The notes under the pieces: generated by a model
Database searches by the model: none
Seen by the model: the letters and a program-made list of their open reading frames with translations, nothing else
What the model was told of the DNA's origin: nothing
Assembly (NCBI RefSeq): GCF_011752935.1
Contig: NZ_VWWO01000001.1
Coordinates: 2,852,001-2,916,000 of the forward strand
From: Chitinophaga sp. Cy-1792
GTDB lineage: Bacteria > Bacteroidota > Bacteroidia > Chitinophagales > Chitinophagaceae
DNA length: 64,000 nt
Direction: 5' to 3'
Part shown: piece by piece, positions 8,876-17,887 of the stretch
Layout: each line of letters starts with the position of its first letter
Numbering within the stretch: the first letter of the stretch is position 1
Made by a program: the position numbers and the translations under genes

Positions 8876-9520
8876 ATGCAAAACGTTGATCCACATATCG
8901 CCGCAACCTGGTTGAAGGGATGGTGCCTCGCAAAAGGCGCCCGCCCGCCGGTAAAAATCAAAGATGGTTATCGTGTTGACCTCGGCTGGGCCGATCAGCA
9001 TTCCAGGTACCTCTTTCCCCGCATTACCCCCGCATTACATGAGCTGGCAGCAGCTATACATAAACCCTTTGTACACCTTAAGGTATGTGACGCACCTGAA
9101 AAGGTTACTGCCGCCCTTCCGGGTGAATGGCGCATATTATCTTTAGGTTATATGATGGAATTACATGGGCAGATGGCCAGCGCGAAATTCCACCTCCCGG
9201 AAGGTTTTGTAATAGAAAAATTAAGCTCTGCCACGGTGCCGGCTATACGTATACTGACATTGGAAGGAGAAGAAGCCGCCTCCGGACGCGTTGCCATCAT
9301 TGATAATTTTGCTGTCTACGACAGCATTGCTGTATCGCCGGCCTACCGGCGTAAAGGACTGGGTAGTATCCTGATGCATTACCTCCAGCATATGGCCAAC
9401 GACAATAACACCGATTACGGTTTGCTCGTTGCCACAGACGATGGTAAAGCGCTCTATGAAACCCTTGGATGGAAACTCATTTCTCTGTACACTACCGCGC
9501 ATATTCCATTCCAGGGCTAA
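8876..9520 (+). CDS. GNAT family N-acetyltransferase
   Basis: 214 aa from the ATG at 8876 (MQNVDPHIAATWLKG). The C-terminal half holds the GNAT core: YDSIAVSPAYRRKGLGSILM carries the acetyl-CoA pyrophosphate-binding R/Q-x-x-G-x-G/A type loop (RRKGLG), followed by DYGLLVATDDGKALYETLGW. The N-terminal about 100 residues are unlike the core and may bind the substrate. Divergent from the patatin gene with a 121-bp shared upstream region. Substrate unknown. Confidence 0.85.
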   Translation: MQNVDPHIAATWLKGWCLAKGARPPVKIKDGYRVDLGWADQHSRYLFPRITPALHELAAAIHKPFVHLKVCDAPEKVTAALPGEWRILSLGYMMELHGQMASAKFHLPEGFVIEKLSSATVPAIRILTLEGEEAASGRVAIIDNFAVYDSIAVSPAYRRKGLGSILMHYLQHMANDNNTDYGLLVATDDGKALYETLGWKLISLYTTAHIPFQG

Positions 9521-9612
9521 CAGCAGATAACTCCAAACGCATATACGAAATTGTTAATGATTAAGCCTCTCACAACAATGAAAACAGATTAGCATAACAT
9601 TTCTTTCTCCGG

Positions 9613-9629
9613 ATACTGGTTACCGGTAT
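9613..9629. promoter_or_regulatory. Imperfect dyad upstream of the efflux operon, possible operator
   Basis: ATACTGGTTACCGGTAT reads as two 8-nt arms around a central T with a single mismatch pair. It lies about 135 bp before the first efflux gene. A metal-responsive regulator site is a guess; no regulator gene is adjacent. Confidence 0.3.
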
Positions 9630-9765
9630 GCTGCTTCATTGAACTGTATTTGGTTCCTGCAACCTTTAAAGTAGCAGGATTGTTGTTTGCTTGGTGGTGT
9701 TTATACGCGCTATCTGTTCAACCTATTTGTTTACTTACGTCCAAAAAAAGGAATATCTGCCATAT

Positions 9766-11016
9766 ATGCTTCATCTACGCGTTTTAGCCTTACTGAGCCT
9801 GCCCTTTTTTGCAGCGCAGGCTGTCGCACAATCAAACCTGAGCCTTCAACAAACTGTTCGCACTGCCCGTAGCAGTAATCCTGTGCTGAAAACAGAAATA
9901 CTGAATACCAGTGCTGCCAGAGCTGATATCATCACCGCCGGCCTCCGGCCCAACCCGCAACTGAATAACCAAACGCTGCAACTTGCCAACGACAAGTACT
10001 TTGCACCGGATACAAAATTCGGTAGCGCTCACAACAGGCAGGTCTGGTGGCAGCTTACCAAACAATTCCAGTTTTCCGGACAAAGGAAATACCGCCTGGA
10101 AGTGGCCGGAGAAAATTTAAACATTACCGAAAAAACCTACGCTGATACAGAAAGAAACATCCTCAGCTCCACGGCTAATAAATGGCTGGATGTATGGTTC
10201 AATAAGGTGAATCTGCTCCTGGTGCAGGATGCAAAAATCAACCTGGATAGCCTCGTGCAAACGCAGGAAATCCGGCTCAAAAACCAGGTGATCAGTAACA
10301 GCGACCTGCTTCGTACACAGCTGCTACAGGAACAATACGTCCTCCAGCTGAAAACTGCCGAGCAGGATTATAAAAACGAACTCCAGCACCTGAAACTGCT
10401 GACAGGTATCAAAGACAGTATCTCTGTTGATGAAAACGACCCCGTTGTAAATCCTCAGCTGATACAGGAACTCGATAGCCTGGTCAGCGAATCTGTTCAT
10501 CAGCGCCCGGATATGCAGGTGGCACAGAATGCCATTTCCGCCGCGAAGAGCAATATCAGGCTGCAAAGGGCCATGGCAGTGCCGGCGCCCGAGCTGGGCT
10601 TCATCTGGAACCCACAGAATACAGTGCCTTATTTCGGTATATATGGAACAATAGACCTGCCCTTCTTCAACCGCAACCAGGGCGAAGTGAAAAAATCACG
10701 GATACTCCTGCAACAAACGGAGCTGTCGTACGATGCGCTGAAAAAACAGGTGGAAACGGAAGTGGCTACCAGCTACCGCACTTACCAGGTGAATGCCGGC
10801 ACGGTGGAGAAATACCATGGCATCCTCAGCAAGGCGGAACAGGTGCTTACGGCGGTACGTTATTCGTATACCCGTGGAGGTACTACCATTATCGATTTCC
10901 TGGATGCCCAGCGTACCTGGTTCGATACACAGAAAATGTACAATGAAGCGCTATACAATTATCGTAAAAGTTACCTGCAACTGTTAACGGTAACAGGATT
11001 AATCAATCAACTATAA
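9766..11016 (+). CDS. TolC/CusC-type outer-membrane efflux channel
   Basis: 416 aa from the ATG at 9766, which opens a clean signal peptide (MLHLRVLALLSLPFFAAQAVA, processed before QSN). Two repeats of long amphipathic helices follow, with the outer-membrane efflux protein pattern such as NPQLNNQTLQLANDKY in the first half and PAPELGFIWNPQNTVPYFGIYG then DLPFFNRNQGE in the second. It forms the outer-membrane exit duct of a tripartite pump. The adaptor gene starts two bases after its stop, and DUF190 and pump genes follow, so this is the first gene of an efflux operon. Confidence 0.92.
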   Translation: MLHLRVLALLSLPFFAAQAVAQSNLSLQQTVRTARSSNPVLKTEILNTSAARADIITAGLRPNPQLNNQTLQLANDKYFAPDTKFGSAHNRQVWWQLTKQFQFSGQRKYRLEVAGENLNITEKTYADTERNILSSTANKWLDVWFNKVNLLLVQDAKINLDSLVQTQEIRLKNQVISNSDLLRTQLLQEQYVLQLKTAEQDYKNELQHLKLLTGIKDSISVDENDPVVNPQLIQELDSLVSESVHQRPDMQVAQNAISAAKSNIRLQRAMAVPAPELGFIWNPQNTVPYFGIYGTIDLPFFNRNQGEVKKSRILLQQTELSYDALKKQVETEVATSYRTYQVNAGTVEKYHGILSKAEQVLTAVRYSYTRGGTTIIDFLDAQRTWFDTQKMYNEALYNYRKSYLQLLTVTGLINQL

Positions 11017-11018
11017 TT

Positions 11019-12086
11019 ATGCAGATGAAGCTACGCCATATATCCCTCTTGTGTCTGACGGTAATATCGCTGCTGATGGCCTGTAAAAGCCATCAGCAGG
11101 AAAAAAAGAATACCGGTACGTCAGGAAAACTAACTGTCAGCGACAGCGGCAGGGTGATCGTTTTTCCGAATGATACACTTACCCTGCATTTTTTTAAAAC
11201 TGAAACTGCCGGCAGAAGCGACCTTTCCGGCGAACTCACCGCGCCGGCAAGGGTAGTGGCCACTGTGGTGAAGTCAAACCCTAACGTACCTCAGAATATC
11301 GTTCTGTTTGATAACCCTGAACTGACGGCGAATTACACCGAAATGCTGCAGCATATCATTAACATCAGGCAAAAGAATGGTATCATTTTGCAGAAACAGG
11401 CCATTGCTAGGCAGAAACAGATAGAGGTAGACAGGGCACAGGACCTGCTCAATCACGGCGCAGGTACCGGGAAAGATGTATCCGATGCCAAAACAGACCT
11501 CATCACCGCTCAGACGGATGTTGCGGTTGCGCAAACGGAGCTCGCCAATGAAAAAACAAGTATCATAGAACATGAGTCCCGCCTGAAGCTGGCCGGTTTC
11601 GACCCCGATGCGCTCATCAACGCAACACCGGGAAAGATCTGGATTATCTGCGATATCCCTGAGAATCAGGTGACCAAAGTGAAAGAAGGCAGCAGCTGTC
11701 AGCTCCGGTTTACTTCCTTCCCGGCCACACCCTATACCGGCAAGGTAGAAGACGTTGGCGAAGTGGTAGATAACGTAACCAGAATGGTAAAACTACGTAT
11801 AGGCCTCTTCGATAGTCGCCAGCAACTGAAAGCAGGCATGTATGCTACTGTCAGGTTTGGGGTGAATGAAGGTGAAAGCATCTCTGTGCCACGTTCCGCC
11901 GTGGTAACCGTACAAGGCAACAACTATGTATTCATCCGGCAAAATGAAAATACCTTCATCCGGCAGGAAGTGCAGACGGGCGCTCAGGTAAATGGCAGAA
12001 TGGTGGTGTACAGCGGCCTTCAGCCCGGAGAACAGGTGGTAACCGATGGTACCATGCAATTAAAAGGAATCTCTTTTGGCTATTAA
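11019..12086 (+). CDS. RND efflux periplasmic adaptor lipoprotein (HlyD/CusB type)
   Basis: 355 aa with a lipobox ending at C22 (SLLMAC), so anchored in a membrane on the periplasmic side. A long alpha-hairpin region occupies about 100-180 (QKNGIILQKQ... TDVAVAQTELANEKT), then beta-barrel segments: GKIWIICDIPENQVTKVKEG and KAGMYATVRFGVNEG, and a C-terminal membrane-proximal piece (LQPGEQVVTDG). This is the standard membrane-fusion-protein order. It bridges the channel encoded just upstream and the pump encoded downstream. An alternative start is the ATG two codons later. Confidence 0.92.
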   Translation: MQMKLRHISLLCLTVISLLMACKSHQQEKKNTGTSGKLTVSDSGRVIVFPNDTLTLHFFKTETAGRSDLSGELTAPARVVATVVKSNPNVPQNIVLFDNPELTANYTEMLQHIINIRQKNGIILQKQAIARQKQIEVDRAQDLLNHGAGTGKDVSDAKTDLITAQTDVAVAQTELANEKTSIIEHESRLKLAGFDPDALINATPGKIWIICDIPENQVTKVKEGSSCQLRFTSFPATPYTGKVEDVGEVVDNVTRMVKLRIGLFDSRQQLKAGMYATVRFGVNEGESISVPRSAVVTVQGNNYVFIRQNENTFIRQEVQTGAQVNGRMVVYSGLQPGEQVVTDGTMQLKGISFGY

Positions 12087-12097
12087 ATTCATGACTT

Positions 12098-12403
12098 ATG
12101 CTTCAGGCACAGATATTTATAGACAGAGACGACCTCTTCCAGGGGCAGCCCCTATATGATTTTATTATGAAGCTCCTGTTACAGAATAATGTAAAAGGAG
12201 CTACTGCCTACAGAGGCGTTATGGGCTTCGGCAAGAATCAACAACTGAAACGGCCCAACGAAATATTTTCTTTCGATGATCCTCCACTGATGATCACCTT
12301 CATTGATGAAAACAATATAGTACAGGACGTACTGCGCAAACTGAGGGCCACCTATAGCGGAGGCCTCATCATTACTCATCCGGTAGACATATTCGACGCA
12401 TGA
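12098..12403 (+). CDS. DUF190 family protein inside the efflux operon
   Basis: 101 aa, matching the length and pattern of DUF190, a PII-like ferredoxin-fold family: MLQAQIFIDRDDLFQGQPLY, GATAYRGVMGFG, and IVQDVLRKLR. Cytoplasmic, with no signal peptide. It lies between the adaptor (11-bp gap) and the pump, whose ATG overlaps this stop codon as ATGA, so translation is probably coupled. PII-like folds often bind small ligands and regulate transporters; a modulatory role on the pump is inferred, not shown. Confidence 0.87.
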   Translation: MLQAQIFIDRDDLFQGQPLYDFIMKLLLQNNVKGATAYRGVMGFGKNQQLKRPNEIFSFDDPPLMITFIDENNIVQDVLRKLRATYSGGLIITHPVDIFDA

Positions 12404-15400
12404 TCCGTAACCTCCTCATATTTTCCCTGCGCCACCGCTGGGTGGTCATCGTAGCGGCTGCTGTACTGTCGGTGCTGGGGTACTGGTGCTTCACGCAACT
12501 GAAAATAGAAGCCTATCCCGATATCGCGGATACCAACGTGATCGTGGTAGCGCCCTATGATGGCCGCGCTGCCGAAGAAGTAGAACAGCAGGTGACCATC
12601 CCCATTGAAAGGGCACTCAATAACGTACCCCGTGTGCTCGACAGAAGAAGCCGTACCATCTTTGGCCTGTCTGTTGTGCAGCTCACCTTTCAGGATGGTA
12701 CCGATGATTATTTTGCGCGTCAGCAGGTCATGGAGCGACTCGCTTCCCTGGACCTTCCCCAGGGCGTCAGTGCTGAACTGGCGCCGCTCACCACTGCAGT
12801 AGGGGAGATCTATCGCTATGTGGTAGAAGCCCCGCCCAGCTTCAGTCCTATGCAGCTGCGGGATCTCCAGGACTGGGTGATCCGCCCTGCTATACTACAG
12901 GTGCCGGGTATTGCAGATGTGACCACTTTCGGGGGCTCACTCAAACAATTTCATATCCTCACTTCGCCTGATAAACTACGTAAATACAATCTCACACTGC
13001 AGGATATCATCGATGCAGTCGGTAAAAACAACCTGAATACAGGAGGAAACGTGATCGATCGCGGCGGACAAGGATTTGCTGTCCGCGGACTCGGTGCCGT
13101 GAAGTCTGAAAAGGATATCCAGGATATCGTACTTACTGCAGTAAACGGTGTACCGGTTTATATACGCGATGTTGCCACAGTAGAGATAGCACCACCGCCG
13201 CCATCGGGCGTGTTGGGCTACGCGGTGCCGGATGAAGGCATTGATAAAATCGGTTCTCCCGAAGGTATTATCCTGCTGAGAAGAGGAGAAAATCCAAGCG
13301 TGGTGCTGAAAGCGCTGAAAGCCAAAATGGATGAAGTAGCTGCCACGGAGCTGCCGGAAGGTGTGAAGTTGCGGGTGCTCTACGATCGTAGTTTCCTGAT
13401 CGACCACTCCCTGGAAACGGTATCGCATACACTCTTTATGGGCGTTAGCATTGTGGTGATCGTGCTGGTATTTTTCCTGGGAAGCATCCGCTCGGCATTA
13501 GTGGTAACTGCCACTATTCCGTTTTCCCTGTTGTTCGCTTTTATTTTAATGAGATTGACCGGTATTCCCGCCAACCTGCTCTCCCTGGGCGCCATCGACT
13601 TCGGTATCATTGTAGACGGTGCCTGTGTGATGGCGGAACACCTGATTCGCAAGTACCGGAATGCCACTCCGGAAGAGAAACATACCGGTATTGTGGGCTT
13701 AACATTAGCTGCTGCGCAGGAGGTAGGCAGAGAGATATTTTTCTCGGTAACCATCATTATCCTGGCATATACGCCAATTTTGCTGATGACAAGGGTGGAA
13801 GGGAAGCTGTTCTCTCCCATGGCGCTCACACTGGCCTTTGCCGTAATCGGGGCCATGCTGTGCGCACTGACTTTAATACCGGTACTGATTTCATATGCTT
13901 ACAGAAAGGCATTGTCGGAAGATAAGCCCATGAAAGCACATAAGAATATTATTCTCGACTGGCTCGAGGCCAGGTATAATAAGTCGCTGAACTTTTTCCT
14001 GCGTTATTCCCGCCAGACAGTGATCGTTGGCGCCGTAGCCATCGTCGGACTCATCACGCTGGGAGGCGCGCTGGGAACAGAATTCCTGCCTGAGCTGGAC
14101 GAAGGCTCTATCTTTATGCGTGCATTTCTGCCGGCAGGCGTAACTATTCAGGAAAATGCCAAAATAGCACCGGTCATCCGACAAGTCATTGCTAAATATC
14201 CGCCGGTAAAATATGTGATCACACAAACAGGAAGAAATGATGATGGTACAGACCCATTTCCGACCAACAGAACGGAGATACTGGTAGGACTGAAAGACTA
14301 TAAGCTGTGGAGTGACACCATTACCAAAAAAGAGCTCGTAAACCGTATACAGCACGACCTGGAGCGTTCCCTGCCGGGAGCATCCTTTAACTCCGGTCAG
14401 CCTATCATTGACCAGGTGATGGAAATCGTAACCGGAAGTGCTGCTGATCTGGCTATTTCAGTGGTGGGTGATGATCTGGAAATGATGCGACATAAAGCAG
14501 ATAGTATCGCATTGATCGTAAAGGCGACCCGTGGATCGGCTTCGGTAAACATAGAACAGGAGGGAACGCAGGCGCAGCTGGCCATCAAAATCAACCGGGA
14601 GAATTCCGCCAGGTTCGGTATCAATGTGAGTGATATTCAATCCATGATAGAAGCCGCCATCGGCGGAAAGCCCATCAGCACCTTGTACGACGGTACTAAA
14701 AAATATGATGTCATTATCCGTTACCTGCCGGAATACCGTAATACGGTAGAGGCTATACGAAATTTGCAGGTAACCTCTTCTACCGGTGCATTGATACCGA
14801 TGTCGGAGCTGGCAGATATACAATTTATTGACGGACAAACGAATATTTACCGCATAGATGGCAAGCGCATGGTGACGGTGCGTACCAATGTACGCGGCCG
14901 CGACCAGGGCTCGTTTGTGAAAGAACTACAGGAAAAGATCGGTGAGCAGATCAAGGTGCCAAAAGGGTACAGTATCATTTACGGCGGACAATATGAAAAC
15001 CTGGAGCGTGCCGGAAAGCAGCTCTCGCTCACTATTCCGCTGACGATCGTGATTGTGTTTGTGTTCCTGTTTATGCTCTTCAAGAGTATGAAGCATACAT
15101 TTGTAACGATGAGTTGCATACTGGTAGCACTGGCCGGTGGTATCGTGGCGTTGTTCCTGCGTGGGTACCATTTCAATGTGTCCGCAGGGGTGGGCTTTGT
15201 GTCTATCTTCGGTATATCTGTAATGGCGGGCGTGTTGCTGGTGTCGGCATTAAACAGGGAGTTGTACCGTGCACGGCTTACCTTGCGGGCTACCGTACAA
15301 AAAGTATCGGTGGACCAGTTTAAAGCCATTATGATGATGCTGATGGTGGCCATCATCGGCCTGGTGCCGGCAGCAATCAGTACGGGTATCGGCTCCGATG

Positions 15401-15528
15401 TGCAAAGGCCGCTGGCGACGGTGATCATCGGCGGACTTACCTTCACACTGCTGTTTACACCGGTTATTATTCCCCCATTATATTATTGGGTAGAGAAACG
15501 TACAAAACCGACGGAGCTTCCTGAATAA
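12400..15528 (+). CDS. Heavy-metal efflux RND pump, CzcA/CusA type
   Basis: 1042 aa, the usual size for an inner-membrane RND pump, with two sets of six membrane segments separated by large periplasmic loops. FSLRHRWVVIVAAAV starts helix 1; VTIPIERALNNVP and YPDIADTNVIVVAPYDGRAA are characteristic of the HME (heavy metal efflux) branch. In the TM4 region, LGAIDFGIIVDGACVMAEHL carries the proton-relay aspartates. Exports monovalent or divalent metal cations in partnership with the upstream adaptor and channel; Cu/Ag versus Co/Zn/Cd/Ni specificity is not decided here. The ATG overlaps the DUF190 stop. Confidence 0.93.
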   Translation: MIRNLLIFSLRHRWVVIVAAAVLSVLGYWCFTQLKIEAYPDIADTNVIVVAPYDGRAAEEVEQQVTIPIERALNNVPRVLDRRSRTIFGLSVVQLTFQDGTDDYFARQQVMERLASLDLPQGVSAELAPLTTAVGEIYRYVVEAPPSFSPMQLRDLQDWVIRPAILQVPGIADVTTFGGSLKQFHILTSPDKLRKYNLTLQDIIDAVGKNNLNTGGNVIDRGGQGFAVRGLGAVKSEKDIQDIVLTAVNGVPVYIRDVATVEIAPPPPSGVLGYAVPDEGIDKIGSPEGIILLRRGENPSVVLKALKAKMDEVAATELPEGVKLRVLYDRSFLIDHSLETVSHTLFMGVSIVVIVLVFFLGSIRSALVVTATIPFSLLFAFILMRLTGIPANLLSLGAIDFGIIVDGACVMAEHLIRKYRNATPEEKHTGIVGLTLAAAQEVGREIFFSVTIIILAYTPILLMTRVEGKLFSPMALTLAFAVIGAMLCALTLIPVLISYAYRKALSEDKPMKAHKNIILDWLEARYNKSLNFFLRYSRQTVIVGAVAIVGLITLGGALGTEFLPELDEGSIFMRAFLPAGVTIQENAKIAPVIRQVIAKYPPVKYVITQTGRNDDGTDPFPTNRTEILVGLKDYKLWSDTITKKELVNRIQHDLERSLPGASFNSGQPIIDQVMEIVTGSAADLAISVVGDDLEMMRHKADSIALIVKATRGSASVNIEQEGTQAQLAIKINRENSARFGINVSDIQSMIEAAIGGKPISTLYDGTKKYDVIIRYLPEYRNTVEAIRNLQVTSSTGALIPMSELADIQFIDGQTNIYRIDGKRMVTVRTNVRGRDQGSFVKELQEKIGEQIKVPKGYSIIYGGQYENLERAGKQLSLTIPLTIVIVFVFLFMLFKSMKHTFVTMSCILVALAGGIVALFLRGYHFNVSAGVGFVSIFGISVMAGVLLVSALNRELYRARLTLRATVQKVSVDQFKAIMMMLMVAIIGLVPAAISTGIGSDVQRPLATVIIGGLTFTLLFTPVIIPPLYYWVEKRTKPTELPE

Positions 15529-15547
15529 TATCGCAGGTAATACGCTT

Positions 15548-15626
15548 ACAGCAGGGGCTTTTCGCGCTACGCGCGAAAAGCCCCTGCTGTTTTGGGTCAT
15601 ACCGAAGGTATGACCCAAAACAGCAG
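15548..15626. terminator. Two long perfect hairpins sharing an arm, after the efflux operon
   Basis: Hairpin A pairs 15548-15567 with 15571-15590 (20 bp, 3-nt loop TAC). Hairpin B pairs 15584-15603 with 15607-15626 (20 bp, loop GAA; CC-TTCG-G on the opposite strand). Bases 15584-15590 belong to both stems, so the hairpins cannot form together fully. Likely termination or mRNA-end processing; only a short T run follows A. Confidence 0.75.
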
Positions 15627-15669
15627 CTAGATAATATATTCATCTCTCTGGAAAGTAAATTTTATTATT

Positions 15670-15691
15670 ATAAGTACACTTATTATATTTG
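15670..15691 (+). promoter_or_regulatory. Promoter -7 box with adjoining palindrome, probable MarR operator
   Basis: TATATTTG at 15684-15691 matches the Bacteroidetes -7 consensus TAnnTTTG. Directly before it, 15670-15683 is a 14-bp perfect palindrome ATAAGT-AC-ACTTAT. It precedes an SRPBCC-MarR gene pair, so autoregulation by the MarR product is a reasonable inference. Confidence 0.5.
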
Positions 15692-15723
15692 TGCTTATTA
15701 AAACAGCACTAAACTCCTTTTTT

Positions 15724-16143
15724 ATGTGGACCCGTTCTTATACCGTTACATCTTCCGCTATTACCAAAGAGCAATTATGGCATTTATATGCAGATGTAAA
15801 CAGCTGGCCAACCTGGGATGATGGCCTGGAGGCGACAACCCTGAATGGTCCTTTCGAAGCCGGGAATTATTTCATGCTAAAGCCTAAAGGCGGCCCTAAG
15901 GTAAAAGTCTTGTTGTCGGAGGTGAAGCCCTATCAGCGTTTTACGGATATTACACTTTTTCCGCTGGCGAAAATGTACGATGAGCATATCTTTGAAGAAA
16001 CACCGGAAGGTTTACGTATCACCAATCGTCTTACGGTAAAGGGCTTACTGGGATTTCTATGGGTAAAGCTGGTGGCTAAACAACTGGCCGACAGTTTACC
16101 GGAAGATATGAACCGGAAGATTGCGGCTGCATCAAAATTATAA
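15724..16143 (+). CDS. SRPBCC (START-like) family protein
   Basis: 139 aa from the ATG at 15724 (MWTRSYTVTSSAITKEQLW); the open frame begins earlier at a GTG within the promoter region, which is rejected. The pattern WHLYADVNSWPTWDDGLEA is typical of polyketide cyclase/dehydrase-type SRPBCC proteins, a helix-grip fold that binds hydrophobic ligands. It lies one base upstream of a MarR gene, so the two form an operon and the protein may process or bind the ligand sensed by the regulator. No catalytic residues can be named. Confidence 0.85.
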   Translation: MWTRSYTVTSSAITKEQLWHLYADVNSWPTWDDGLEATTLNGPFEAGNYFMLKPKGGPKVKVLLSEVKPYQRFTDITLFPLAKMYDEHIFEETPEGLRITNRLTVKGLLGFLWVKLVAKQLADSLPEDMNRKIAAASKL

Positions 16144-16144
16144 T

Positions 16145-16609
16145 ATGGCAAAAAACAATGACAATACTTTTAGCGTAGCACAAGCTGGCGACAGTTCCGG
16201 CTTTCTGCTATGGCAGGTAACCAGCTTGTGGCAGCGGGGCATCAGAAAGGCGCTGGAGCCTTACGACCTCACGCATTCCCAGTTTGTAATCCTGGCCAGT
16301 ATTCACTGGCTTACCTTACAGGCGCAAGATGTAACGCAGGTCGTGCTTTCCGGCCATACAAAAATCGACGTCATGACTACCTCCACGGTGCTGCGTACAC
16401 TGCAGCAGAAAAACCTGGTGATAAGAACAGAACATCCTACTGATACCAGGGCTAAAATAGTAAAGCTCACAGATGCAGGAAAGCACCTGGTAAAACTCGC
16501 TGTAGTAAAGGTAGAGCAGTTCGATCATGAATTTTTTGCGGTACTGGGCAACAAGGGTGCAGGCTTTAATAAGCAACTGCATGCATTGCTTGCGTCCGAT
16601 AACGTGTAG
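16145..16609 (+). CDS. MarR family transcriptional regulator
   Basis: 154 aa from the ATG at 16145, one base after the SRPBCC stop. Winged-helix core: LTHSQFVILASIHWL, the recognition region HTKIDVMTTSTVLRTLQQKN, and the wing IRTEHPTDTRAKIVKLTDAG with the conserved D-x-R. MarR dimers bind inverted repeats and release on binding small aromatic ligands. The palindrome at 15670-15683 upstream of the pair is its likely operator. The frame extends eight codons upstream into the previous gene, which is not used. Confidence 0.88.
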   Translation: MAKNNDNTFSVAQAGDSSGFLLWQVTSLWQRGIRKALEPYDLTHSQFVILASIHWLTLQAQDVTQVVLSGHTKIDVMTTSTVLRTLQQKNLVIRTEHPTDTRAKIVKLTDAGKHLVKLAVVKVEQFDHEFFAVLGNKGAGFNKQLHALLASDNV

Positions 16610-16678
16610 GTTTTCCCGTTAGATATATTATAATTTCCCGGCGATTTTTTGTAATCTTATTTTACTAAATACCACATT

Positions 16679-17782
16679 ATGAAAACTCGCCGTGATTTTA
16701 TCCAGCAGGTGGCACTCACCGCTGCTGCCGTACCGTTGTTGCGTTTGCCGGCTATCGCCCACCCCTTACGTGAAGAGTCGCAGCTGCGCGTTGCATTCAT
16801 GGGCCTGGGTGGTTATGCCAACAGGGTGGCGGATGCGATGAAGGATTGCACAAAAGCCCGTATCACCGGAGCTATCAGCGGAACTCCCTCCAAACTCAGC
16901 GACTGGCAACAGCGCTTTAATATTCCTGCCGCCAACTGTTACAATTACGAAAATTTCGATAAGATAAAAGATAACCCCGATATCGATGTGGTATATGTGA
17001 CCACGCCTAACGGCCTGCATCATAGCCAGGTTTTACGTATAGCCGCTGCCGGTAAACATGTGATCTGTGAAAAGCCCATGGCACTCAATGCCCGCGAAGG
17101 ACAGGAAATGGTGGATGCCTGCAAAAAGGCCGGGGTACAGCTGCTCATCGGTTATCGGATGCATTTCGAGCCGAAAACTTTAGCCATCAATAATATGCGC
17201 AACAGTGGTGTGTTCGGTAAAGTGAAATTTTTCCAGGGGCAATGTGGTTTTACGATCGGCGATCCTACACAGTGGCGACTCAATAAAGAGCTTGCTGGTG
17301 GCGGTTCTATCATGGATATTGGCATCTATGCTATTAACGGCAGTCGCTATATGACCGGTGAAGATCCTATATGGGTAACTGCACAGGAGGTGAAAACTGA
17401 TCCGGTGAAATTCAAGCCTGGCGTAGATGAAACCATTATGTTCGAGATGGGCTTCCCCAGTGGTGCCGTGGCTTCCTGTCTTTCTACCTATAGCATGAAC
17501 TACCTGGACCGCTTTTATCTGATAGGAGAAAAAGGCTTTGCTGAGTTGCAGCCTTCTACGGGCTATGGCCCCATTAAAGGCCGTACCCATCTGGGTGAAC
17601 TGACACAGCCACATAAAACCCATCAGACTGTTCAAATGGACGAAATGGCGGATATCATCCTACGTGGTAAAAAGCCCGTAATACCCGTCAATGGCGAAGA
17701 AGGGGTGAAAGACCTGAAAATTATTGATGCTATTTATGCCGCCGTTAAGTCAGGTAAGAAAGAAACACTGCATTTAGGCTGA
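16679..17782 (+). CDS. Gfo/Idh/MocA family oxidoreductase with Tat signal
   Basis: 367 aa. The N-terminus (MKTRRDFIQQVALTAAAVPLLRL) has a twin-arginine motif and hydrophobic core, so export in folded form is likely, as for glucose-fructose oxidoreductase relatives. A Rossmann fold follows (LRVAFMGLGGYANRVADAMK), with DVVYVTTPNGLH and the family hallmark CEKPMA, where the Lys takes part in catalysis. The substrate-binding domain contains GGSIMDIGIYAINGSRYM. It uses NAD(P)(H) on a sugar or polyol; which one is not predictable. Followed by the double hairpin at 17802-17887. Confidence 0.9.
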   Translation: MKTRRDFIQQVALTAAAVPLLRLPAIAHPLREESQLRVAFMGLGGYANRVADAMKDCTKARITGAISGTPSKLSDWQQRFNIPAANCYNYENFDKIKDNPDIDVVYVTTPNGLHHSQVLRIAAAGKHVICEKPMALNAREGQEMVDACKKAGVQLLIGYRMHFEPKTLAINNMRNSGVFGKVKFFQGQCGFTIGDPTQWRLNKELAGGGSIMDIGIYAINGSRYMTGEDPIWVTAQEVKTDPVKFKPGVDETIMFEMGFPSGAVASCLSTYSMNYLDRFYLIGEKGFAELQPSTGYGPIKGRTHLGELTQPHKTHQTVQMDEMADIILRGKKPVIPVNGEEGVKDLKIIDAIYAAVKSGKKETLHLG

Positions 17783-17801
17783 CCTTTTCCAATTCCGCTA
17801 C

Positions 17802-17887
17802 AGTAGCTGATCGATGCCGTAGGCATCGATCAGCTACTTATAAAAAAATCTCCTCTGCCGAAGGCAGAGGAGATTTTTTTATAAGTA
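17802..17887. terminator. Two long perfect hairpins sharing an arm; rest of the 522-bp gap empty
   Basis: Hairpin A pairs 17802-17818 with 17822-17838 (17 bp, loop GTA). Hairpin B pairs 17835-17859 with 17863-17887 (25 bp, loop GAA), its GC core flanked by seven A on the left and seven T on the right, a bidirectional-terminator shape. Bases 17835-17838 are used by both stems. The remaining 17888-18274 stretch shows no gene I can support. Confidence 0.78.
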
